Of a stretch of DNA of 64,000 nt, positions 31,456 through 40,706 are shown in pieces (position 1 is the first letter of the stretch; each line of letters begins with the position of its first letter). The notes under the pieces are model-generated. The model did no database searches, was not told the DNA's origin, and saw only the letters and a program-made list of their open reading frames with translations. The stretch covers positions 1,054,001 to 1,118,000 of the forward strand of contig JAPNXP010000006.1 in NCBI GenBank assembly GCA_028753945.1, in the 5' to 3' direction. A program made the position numbers and the translations under genes. Source of the DNA: Hexactinellida sp. DTS-2022. Taxonomy: Eukaryota; Porifera; Hexactinellida.

Positions 31456-31975
31456 GAGTAATTTGCCGCATAGCGGCCGTTAACTTGAGATGCGTAGCAC
31501 CAGGGGCATAGGCGTCGTAACCCGCCCGGGTGCCCGGAAGGGTTGCCTATGTCATGAGATGAGGCCACGCACTAGTATGAAGACTAGGCGCTCTTGCGGG
31601 CCCCAACTCATGGGGATGTCAAGTCAGTGGTTTCGTCCTATCTCAAGGACTCATCAGGAGGGTAACCCTCGACCACCTTATTGCGCCTCGCGCCAACCTA
31701 GTGTCGATCTAGGTTACCAGTAGTACCGCCGGACTTATGCTAGCAGAGTTACTCATGCAGCATCCCGTACTTCCACCTACACAAGGCTCCCAACCTCATG
31801 TATTCCTGAGGATCCGTCACATCTGAATACGATTATTATTATTATCACAAATGTAATGTCTCCATTAGACTCATCAATCGTTAGACCAAAGGGATAATTA
31901 ATAGTATAGACTAGCGCGCATATAGACTAGTTTATTGTCTATTGAAAGAAGCGAGACCGAAGTGCTCGTCTAAAT
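31446..31975. repeat. GC-rich repeats: Helitron-like fragments and an ATT-tailed segment
   Basis: About 31446-31505 carries CCGCATAGCGGCCGTTAACT, the sub-terminal part of the CTCG-type Helitron-like ends; another terminal bit ends at 31971. Between them, 31506-31855 is a GC-rich stretch ending in an ATT microsatellite, as non-LTR retrotransposon 3' ends often do. No reverse transcriptase frame is visible, so this is only a suggestion. Confidence 0.4.
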
Positions 31976-32186
31976 AAATTTATTCTTTATTTTACCGTTG
32001 GGTAATACAATGAGTCAAATTCGGCTAATGAGTTTGGCAATCCTAGAGAGAGACATTACCAAAGTTATGAATTTTGATAAAATAATCAATGGCTTTGCGG
32101 CTATGAAACCAATAAAAGTTATTTAAACAAATTTCAATTCATTAACAGTACAGTGGTGTTCGGCTAATAGCAATTGCATATTATTT

Positions 32187-32283
32187 ACGAGCCCTTCGGT
32201 TTCGGTCGCTTCGCGACCTTTGTTCCTTCGTGTTAGGCACTACGCGAGACAATAAACGGCCGCTTCGCGGCCTTTCCCCCCTC
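32187..32283 (-). mobile_element. Helitron-like 3' end, CTCG type
   Basis: On the plus strand A precedes CGAGCCCTTCGGTTTCGGTC, followed by CGCTTCGCGAC and GGCCGCTTCGCGGCC hairpins. The 5' end of the element was not located. Confidence 0.55.
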
Positions 32284-32619
32284 AAAAAAACAGTAATATT
32301 AATAATAAATAAGTTAACCTGTGGCTTGTAAATAATTATCACACGCACACTACTATTTAATTCATTTCAGTATGTTTTTATTTGGAAGAGGATATTTACT
32401 AACCCAAATTTTATCTTCTGCATCGTTCTTACCCGCGCGCGTAAAATTATGGAACAATTCATGGCTTACTCTCCTCAAGTTTTCATTTATTTCTAATTCA
32501 TTCTATACGTAATTAATTAATTCTGTTCTAATAGCAAGCCTCAAGTTTGAATTATGGCTCCTTATAAAGTAATTAGCGTTTAAAATGACTGAGTGATATG
32601 TTATGTCGATTTTGTCAAA

Positions 32620-32801
32620 TACAGTCGAAATCGGGTTTTTTTGCCCCCCAAAATGCACGACAAAAGGAGGCAAAAAAAACCAATAAGCAAAAAAACCCGA
32701 TGGAAAACACATTAAGATATCACATTTTTGCACGTCAAAAGGAGGCAAAAAAACCCAATAAGCAAAAAAACCCGTGGCAAAAAAACCCGATTTCGACTGT
32801 A
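32620..32801. mobile_element. TA-flanked MITE, CAGTCGAAATCGGG family
   Basis: Ends CAGTCGAAATCGGGTTTTTT and the exact inverted copy. The interior repeats GGCAAAAAAACCC. A second copy lies at 51541-51891. Next to it (about 32800-33160) are repeated TTGATTTTGTAAAATC units. Confidence 0.75.
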
Positions 32802-33375
32802 GTCGATTTTACAAAATCAACATCCAAAATGTCGATTTTGTAAAATCAACATACAAACTTAAGTTTAATTTGTAAAATAGTTGATTTTATAAAATCGACA
32901 TTTTTAATTAGTTGATTTTGTAAAATCACCCTGGAATCTTTTTTAATTCTAGTAAAAATTTCATTTGGTAAAAGAAAATCTTCATACAAGTCGGTATATA
33001 CTTGGATGAATCGAATTCTGAACAAAATGCAATTAAACCTAGGCTTATCCGGGTAATATAGCCAAAGTCGAACACTTGTTTTAGTTCCGTTGATTCATGT
33101 TGATTTTGTAAAATTGACATGTTGATTCTGTAAAATCAACATTTGACAAAATCGACATAACATATATAACTCAAAAGAATTCTGGGGGGCTACCCCCCCC
33201 AGACCCCCTTATCAACATGTCTGGATCCGCCACTGTACTGCACAAACTAAATAATAACAGTTATATCGATTGTATCAATTATTTACACCTGTCATTCCGC
33301 GCTAAGGGCGTTTTCACATTTTGCACTATGACTTATTCCCTCGCTTATACTCCTACCATATTATATATTAGAATG

Positions 33376-33572
33376 TACAGTAGAACCTAGTTAATACGAA
33401 CACCAACGGAGTGAACGGACGGTAAAATCTGTTCGCTTTATCCGGAGTTAGTATTTACCGGAGTAATACCCATTGAATAGCCATTGTAGGGACCTGATTT
33501 TGTGGAACTGTTTGTTCGTCTTATCCGGAAATTCGTACAAACCGTGTTCATACTAAAGAGGTTCTAATGTAC
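33376..33572. mobile_element. MITE, family C
   Basis: It starts ACAGTAGAACCTAGTTAATA and ends in an imperfect inverted AGAGGTTCTAATGTA. The interior (CCATTGTAGGGACCTGATTT) recurs inverted at 43441-43604. Confidence 0.6.
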
Positions 33573-33990
33573 ATGACTCTTGTTAACTCATCGTTAACAA
33601 CACTTGTATGTACATTTTGTTAAATAATATCAAATAACAACAAATAAAGTTGTTTATTAGAGAATTAATATTTTAGGTCGTGTAGCACCAAACATGAACA
33701 AATCTGAAAAAAGAAACTGTAATTAGAAGCTATATTAATAAATTAATAATATATCAAAATTCTTAGAAATCAAATACCAGAGGTGAGACTAAATGGCTTT
33801 GGATTCCTCAAATATGCATACCTTAATGGTTAAATGGTAGCTATAGATGAGGAAACATGAGAACACATTTACAGATTTATTCATTTAGTTACTAATGATT
33901 AGAAGCAAATAAACACAATAAATAGCAGCAATTAAGCTGAAAATATTTGGAGCCCAAATTTGTTGTTTCGGGATACACATACGAGTTTGT
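33573..33990. other. AT-rich spacer
   Basis: No gene was seen. It ends in a GTT microsatellite (about 33987-34010). Confidence 0.4.
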
Positions 33991-34118
33991 TGTTGTTGTT
34001 GTTGTTGTTGATTGCTATGCCAGGAGGTAGGAAAATAATCCAGCTTTGTGTCCTTCTCCCCCTATGGTGTGTAGTAGGTCTCCTTCTGGAGAGAATACCT
34101 TGGTATTGTCTCCATAGT

Positions 34119-34181
34119 CAGGGTTCTATCTACTGGGGGGGAAGCTTCCCCCACAAATTTAACATCCTAGATAGAACCCTG
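34119..34181. mobile_element. Tiny MITE, 63 bp, 5 bp TSD
   Basis: Ends CAGGGTTCTATCTA and TAGATAGAACCCTG, flanked by ATAGT at 34114-34118 and 34182-34186. Little remains besides the inverted repeats. Confidence 0.85.
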
Positions 34182-34864
34182 ATAGTAGTCGCTAATGACG
34201 ATGTTATTGCGTTTGTCCAAACTGAAGAATAATGGGTTTCTCACTTGCCTTCCTCTGGTAATTAGGGAGCGGGACTTCTCTCCTGATAGTGCAAACACGT
34301 GGATACAAGGATTGTCTTCATGCCTTAACACAAACATTTCATTGTTTGTGAACTTATCATCAACAGGTGTTGTCATTGTTTGATGTTGTAATGAGCCTTG
34401 GAAAGTTAGATCTAAGGACAGGATTTGGATTCTGTTATTGTTTAAATCTGGCACGTAGAGGCGTTGATTGGGAGAGATGGCGAGTTGTTTCGGATAATTA
34501 AACTCTTCATTTCCAGATCCATGCTTTCCTACTCGGTTCACCATTTTGAGATCCTGGAAGCTTGAATATGAAGATAGCGTATCGGTTATGTCCGTTACAA
34601 AAATGATATCCTGATGAATGAATATTCCCCATGGACTTATCAGGTGTTGCTGTCCGAATTCGTTGAGATAGTCTCCTGTCTCTGAGAATATTTGGATTCG
34701 ACTGTTGCTCATATCCGCCACATAAATGTGTCCAGATTCCGTATCGATTGAGACACCTTTTGGGCCGTGAAACTCTCCAGGAGCTGATCCTACTTTCCCA
34801 ACAGCTACAATGGGCTGTTGGAATGTGGCATAGTTTGGTATCGCTGGCATAGGAGGGATGGGAG

Positions 34865-35047
34865 CAGGGTTGTAAATAAATCATTTATTTTTCTCAAATC
34901 AAATCAAATCAAATCATTTTAGATTTAAAATAATTTCAAATCAAATGAAATCAAATCAAATCATTTGAGAATTCAAATTCTCTTAAATATCAAATGAAAT
35001 CAAATCAAATCAAATATTTGAAATATTTGATTTGATTTACAACACTG
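34865..35047. mobile_element. hAT MITE filled with AAATC repeats, 8 bp TSD
   Basis: Ends CAGGGTTGTAAAT and ATTTACAACACTG, with the 8 bp duplication GATGGGAG at 34857-34864 and 35048-35055. The interior is almost entirely AAATC-type repeats. Confidence 0.85.
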
Positions 35048-35245
35048 GATGGGAGTAGTCTCGAGTTGCAGTACAATCTCTCCCAGACCGGAGATACGTT
35101 CCTCTAGGTCCCGTGTGTCGCAGAGGTAGCTCACTTCTTGAGGTGGTGCTGCCACTTGCATTTCTGCCATTTTGGCTTCCAAATCTGTTACTATTTTCTC
35201 CTGAAAGTAATGCAGCAAATTGTGCGTCATTTGACCTTCCAAAAT

Positions 35246-35383
35246 CTCCCGGTCCCCCCGGACTTGTGGCCCTAGGGTCAGATGTCCCCACGGACCTGTG
35301 GACCTAGGATCAGATGTCCCCACGGACTCCTCACCCTAGGGTCAGATGTCCCCACGGACCTGTGGACCTAGGATCAGATGTCT
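35246..35383. repeat. Minisatellite, 32 bp period, about four copies
   Basis: TCAGATGTCC recurs at 35278, 35310, 35342 and 35374 with units containing CCACGGACCTGTGGACCTAG. It replaces the 5' coding part of the NHL pseudogene. Confidence 0.85.
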
Positions 35384-35614
35384 TCTCTCAGAAACTTCAC
35401 ACTAGGGTCCCAGAACACTTAAATTTCACAATGCACATCACTATAGTTTTAGATTCTATATTTAAGTGTCGCCATGCTATGGTGTCACATATCTTCCCAA
35501 TATCGAATTCTATCACATTAGTTTAGCAACTATGTTTCCTCCATAAAAAAAGCCACGGCAAATGGGCTTAAGAGATGGCATATAATGATGTTAGTAAAAT
35601 AGATGTTAGTAATG

Positions 35615-35930
35615 GACATACCTAATTTACGGAACGGAACGGAACGTATGTATTCCATCCAAGTCAACCTGTCAAGTAATGTCAAACATTAAAAAGTACC
35701 AACCAAATATTGTCAGAAGACAGAAGTATATTAATGTGTCAGGAAGAAACCATTATGTCAAGAGTATATGAATACTACAACAATTCTATAAATGTGTCAA
35801 AAGTATACTATACAAATGCTATTAAAAATGCATAGCAATGTGTAAGTGTATACTAAATTTGATAAAAGTATGCAAGCTCTGTCAGTTCCGTTCCGTAATT
35901 TAGGTATGAACAAATTACGGAACGGTAAAA
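35615..35930. repeat. MITE-like repeat with ACGGAACGGAAC ends
   Basis: ATACCTAATTTACGGAACGG at the left and its inverted copy near 35885-35910. Related sequence occurs at about 16490-16560. Confidence 0.5.
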
Positions 35931-35943
35931 AGTTGTGGTACGA

Positions 35944-36716
35944 CATGGCCTACTTAATATACGCCTAAATATATCACCGAGAAGGCCATGAAACGAGAAG
36001 GCCAGTTTCTAATTTTCATTCTAAGCTAAACTATGCCTCTTATTGTTATTATTTGCATTGTATGTGGGGTAATCAACCATCGCGAGTCCAAATGGAACCA
36101 CTTTTGAGAATCTGAGATTTGTGGTTAAGTTGTTTAGGCGCCATTTCATGGTGACGGTAGCAATCTACATATAGTAAAATATAAAAAATTTCAAATGTCA
36201 TAAATTTCAGTTTCTTCTTACTTTCTAATAATTTTATAACAGGAATACTAAATAGGGATATATTTCATACCCCAAAGGCTACTAAATCACAAAATGGCGA
36301 CAATCTAAAATTTTTAAAAATTATAAAGCAACCACATGCTAAAATACAAGTACTATCCGAGTTACAAATTACTATTTTCGTCCATAAAACGTATATAATT
36401 GCTGGTTTATTTATATTCATTCTCATTCTATATTCTGAAAATGAATACTAAGTATATTAGCAAATTATCTTCATTTTCTCGTAGTTCTTTAGACTCGAAT
36501 TGTATGTTTGTATATTTGTGGTGTCATCATTAAATGGCGCCTAAACAGCTTAACCACAAATCTCAGATTCTCAAAAGTGGTCCATTGGACTCGCGATGGT
36601 TGATTACCCCATATACAATTCAAATAATAACAATAGGAGGCATAGTTTAGCTTAGAATGAAAATTAGAAACTGGCCTTCTCGGTGACATATTTAGCCGTA
36701 TATTAAGTAGGCCATG
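35944..36716. mobile_element. Long-TIR element X, 773 bp
   Basis: Ends CATGGCCTACTTAATATACG and the inverted copy. Inverted arms of roughly 200 bp include CCACTTTTGAGAATCTGAGA. Interrupted copies lie at about 48892-52520 and 59472-61150. No coding. Confidence 0.75.
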
Positions 36717-36990
36717 GTTAACCTCACTGCACAATAGAAATATCCCATGTGACATTCCTCCCATATACTTCTCTTTCATTTAAATTATATGAAGCCAAGT
36801 TCAATCCTTAAATATATTTGAGAAATTATCTTATGAACTCTTTAAATAAGAAATACAATTGTTGATCAATAGCTTAAAAAAATAGAATCTCAGTAAGAAT
36901 CCCAAGCAATAAATAAAATTATCTTCAAAGGGGAAATTTAAAATTTAAATATTTAAGGTCAAGATATCTTTAATTACAATAAGTAGTAGA

Positions 36991-38791
36991 ATGGCTAAAC
37001 TGTATAATTGGATTCTGGAAGAAATTTCATACTTAATTGTATTAGCACTACCAGCGTCTATTGAAAGCTTCTCAGAAGGGCTGAATATAAAATTAAGCAA
37101 TATATTCATTGGACGAGCATCAGGTAACAATATAGCGTTAATGGTAAGTGCTCTCTTTATTGGTCAAACTGTGGTGGCATTGACAGCATATCCGATCGCG
37201 GAGGCTTTTGGTGTCTATGTAAATATCCTATGCTCACAGGCATATGGAGCAAAACAATACAAACTAGTGGGATTGTACTTCTACAGAGCTCTATTCATGG
37301 CAACTCTCACTTGCTTTCCAGTATTCACAGTCTACATTAGTGTCCGTCCTATCGTATACTTCCTATTCCAAGATTGGGAATTGGCTCAGTACACTGGTAG
37401 CTACACAGATGTTCTTTGTTTCGGCTATCCTGCCTATTTGTACTATAAAATTGGTATTCGTTTCCTTCAGTCATTGAACATAGTATGGGGTCCTGTGTTG
37501 TATCTTATCATTGGGAACATTTTGAATGGAGTAATACAGTATATTCTGATATTCCGATACAACACGAAAATTGAAGGAGCAGCTGCTGGTTACGTCATCA
37601 GTAATTACTTAGTTGCACTATTAGTATTCGCACACATACGGCTCTCTCATGTGCACACTGCTATAGCACAGAAGTGGACTATTGAATATATCACCAACTG
37701 GCTACATACAGCTAGATATTATATCAGTATTTTCTTTCAAAGGTTAATGGGTGTAATTCCTTCAACAATTTATCCCATATTATTCATTGGTATAATGGCT
37801 CATGATAAAAGACAACTAGCTATCTACTCAATTCTATTTTCAATTTGGTGGATGATTTCTCTCACTACTATGGGGTTCTCCAGTGCAGTTTTAGTTCGTA
37901 TAGGTCATTTGTTGGGTACAAATGAACCAAATAAAGCTAAAAGAGCTACAATTTTGGTTATGATAACCGCACAACTACTTTTGGTATTGACAAATATAAT
38001 ATTGTTCATAGTGAGTGAACCATTGAGTCATCTATTCACCACAGATAACACTTTTGCTGAGGAGTTAGCATGGAATATTCGGGCACTCTCATTTCTTATC
38101 AACACTGACATTAAACTAATATTAGAAGGTGCAATGAATGCCTGTTGTAAACAAGTAATACAAATGACATCACGATTCAGGGCCGTAGCCACCAAAATCA
38201 AAGTGGTCAGGTTAATCTGGCCAACAGGAAAGAGTGGTCAGGTTAATCTGGCCAACAAGACAGAGTGGTCAGGTTAATCTTACCAACCTGACCGAGTGGT
38301 CAGGTTAATCTTACCAACCTGACTGAGTGGTCAGGTTATTCTGAGCAACCTGACCGAGTGTTGCCATATAGGGAAATTAATCAACCAAAAGTGGTCAGGT
38401 TGAAACCTGACCAACCTGACCAGTGGCTACGGCCCTGCGATTCGTATTTCAAACATTCTTAGGCATTCTTCTCACAATGTTATTAGTTAATTTCGTGTCT
38501 TGGAAAGCTGTAGCTACTTTGGTTAGTTTCTCAACTGCAAACATTTGTATGACCTTACTCGCCGTATTTACCCTATTTTGCATTAAATGGGAAAACATTG
38601 CCCGTTCTATAGGAAATAATATCATGTCAAGCTCAAACCGTGATGACCAAACTTATTTGAATCGAGAAATTTCTATCATTAATGGTTTCAAAGTATCACT
38701 CAAAACATGCATATTAGTTAGGTATCTAGTTTGTATTGCCGCAGGAATTATTTTATTCTCAGCTACCTTTGTCCCCTATATTGATCCTTAA
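36991..38791 (+). pseudogene. MATE family transporter interrupted by a MITE
   Basis: MATE (SLC47-like) proteins export organic cations and metabolites in exchange for H+ or Na+. The frame from 36991 carries the family's 12-helix pattern: an N-terminal half with LPASIESFSEGLNIKLSNIF, GQAYGA-like CSQAYGAKQYKLVG, EGAAAGYVISNY between the halves, and a second half with GFSSAVLVRIGHLLG. At 38178 a 260 bp MITE with a 5 bp duplication breaks the frame in the equivalent of helix 10, and translation would stop at 38277. After the MITE the same frame resumes (38443-38791) through two or three more helices. Without the insertion the protein would be about 510 residues, normal for the family. No other lesion was seen, so the insertion is recent or is spliced out. 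Confidence 0.85.
38178..38437. mobile_element. hAT-like MITE inside the MATE gene, 5 bp TSD
   Basis: Ends CAGGGCCGTAGCCAC and GTGGCTACGGCCCTG, flanked by CGATT at 38173-38177 and 38438-38442. The interior is repeated GTGGTCAGGTTAATC units. Same family as 26931-27097. Confidence 0.92.
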
Positions 38792-39046
38792 CTCTGCTAT
38801 TACATGAAATTACGCTCTTAATATTGTTGTTTAAATAATTCATTAAACAATTAAAGTCTACTTTTAAAACAACCTCTTCAAAAGCAATATATTGCCTTTG
38901 TAGACTTTTTAGACAATTATTTTGAATTATCTATAGTTCCATAAATGTATATCGGACGAAATAGAACGATTAGGTGATATTAAATACGCATTACATTATT
39001 ATTTTTACTATAAATATATTATCTGTTATTTCACTTTAATATTACG

Positions 39047-39178
39047 AGCCCTTCGGTCTCGGTCGCTTCGCGACGGATCACTCTCTCACAAAGGACGCTT
39101 CGCGACCTTTGTTCGTTCGTGTTAGGCACTACGCGATGCAATTAACGGCCGCTTCGCGGCCTTTCCCTCCTCTAAAAG
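39047..39178 (-). mobile_element. Helitron-like 3' end, CTCG type
   Basis: A precedes CGAGCCCTTCGGTCTCGGTC, then CGCTTCGCGAC and GGCCGCTTCGCGGCC hairpins. The 5' end was not located. Region 38792-40706 otherwise holds no gene. Confidence 0.55.
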
Positions 39179-39505
39179 ACAGTAATATTAATAATAAATA
39201 AGTTAACCTGTGGCTACTATATTACACACACTACTTAACGCGCGCTTAAATTCATTCTGAGTTGTGATTCGTTAATGTAATCTGTTTGGGAAATGATGTG
39301 TCATGTATGTTATTCTCATTACTTATTAGTTATTAATTATTAGTTAATAATATATGATATTGGCTCAATAATTCTTAATTAAGGTAGCTCATTTCAGCTC
39401 CATTAAAAGGTTAGCTTGTTAGCTCAAATAAATTGAAACCCGTGGCTGATAAATTATACGCAATTATTTATTTCAGTATATTATATTGCAAAGTAATTTA
39501 CTTAG

Positions 39506-39610
39506 CCTGGATTTAATCTCTGCATAATAATGGTTTAAAGATGAGAATAAGACCGCTTCGCGGTCTTATTCTCACCATTAAACCATTATTATGCAGAGGT
39601 TAAATCCAGG
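39506..39610. repeat. Near-perfect 105 bp hairpin
   Basis: CCTGGATTTAATCTCTGCAT at the left is repeated inverted at the right, with the stem continuing to a TTCG loop near 39557 (GACCGCTTCGCGGTC). It resembles the GCTTCGCGG hairpins of the Helitron-like ends and may belong to one. Confidence 0.8.
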
Positions 39611-40089
39611 GTTGTAAGATATTTGATTTAATTGATAGTAATAATAAACATATCAATCTCATAATTAGACAGATCCTAAATCCTTGATGAATCAACTACT
39701 TAATTAATTTCATAATTTCAGTATAGGTTAGAAATTACGTAATTCCATTAATTGTCTTATTAATAGGAAGCCAATATAGGTGTAATAAATAAACAATGCA
39801 TCAGAGAAGTTAACTACTCGAGTGCATTCTTGTTAACCAAACAAATCAGATCACCCACATAAGTGCTAAGAATAATATGATACATTTTAACTAATAACTT
39901 TCGTTAATCACTCTTACTTGAATTGTTTGCAATAGACACAATCGAAAATCGATTTTGCACTTTGCGATACCTGTGTTGGTACGATACACTATTTATGGTT
40001 GATTAGTGCAGGGACTAATTAATTAACTGTGTCACAATCAGAAGAAAATTGGGAATTCGTGAACTGCTATCAGGTGTAGAAATTTAGTG

Positions 40090-40346
40090 ACGTCTAATGC
40101 TTTGAATTTTCCGCAAATCGGAGCAAAATTTGGAAGCTAGTACAAAATATCTGTTTTTCGCAACTGTGACGTCATAATACCGTTATTTTGTTTCAAAAAC
40201 CAATAGATCGTTGTCGCAGTACAAAATTACCCCTGATACAAATTTTCAGCTTTCTGGGACTTGTAGTCTTTCCAATTAATTCTGGACAAACATCTCCACA
40301 CACACACAACAATTCCGCTTTTAATATACAGATAGATAATATATTT
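40090..40346 (-). mobile_element. Helitron-like 5' end
   Basis: On the minus strand TCTATCTGTATATTAAAAGC (from about 40346) is followed by a GTGTGTGTGT run and GTTTGTCC, the start typical of the elements at 9469 and 25895. The other end was not found. Confidence 0.4.
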
Positions 40347-40706
40347 ACTTTACACTCTTTCAATTAAGAGGTTCATAAATTAGTTTATAGTAATTAGCCA
40401 AGAAAACGTGTCGTTACTTTGTTTCTACGCAATATGTACAAGTAGGAGTTAACTAAAATACTTGAGGACATAATTGCATAAAAATAACTGAATTGCATAA
40501 AACTAATAATAGTATATCCATTTAGCTCAGTAATTACTGTAGTTATTAATAAAAATAAAGTAAGCATTGACCAAATTGCAGTTGTCCGATAAACGTAATT
40601 CGTATTGACGAAATTAAAATTACTGTCTATGCTAAAGATTTCTCAAAATCAAAGTGCATAAATACCCTCAAAAAATAGGGAATTTAATCCGAATTCCAAC
40701 ACAAGC

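Larger units (their letters stand above)
34022..35250 (-). pseudogene. NHL-repeat pseudogene split by two MITEs
   Basis: A third member of the NHL family of 21977 and 44131. The 5' piece (about 35250-35056) keeps the later coiled coil (GQMTHNLLHYFQEKIVTDLE) but lacks the first ~65 residues, replaced by a minisatellite. A hAT MITE (34865-35047) then interrupts. The NHL region (34850-34187) has about four blades, some degraded (TDTLSSYSSFQDLKM for an HAIF-type strand). A 63 bp MITE (34119-34181) cuts it again, and the final strand (TKVFSPEGDLLHTIGGEGHK) runs out at about 34022. Truncation plus two insertions make it non-functional. Confidence 0.85.

Noticed and set aside
31490-31723. 77-codon frame in the GC-rich segment
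   Set aside because: No domain and no splice or promoter context; the segment looks like repeat sequence.
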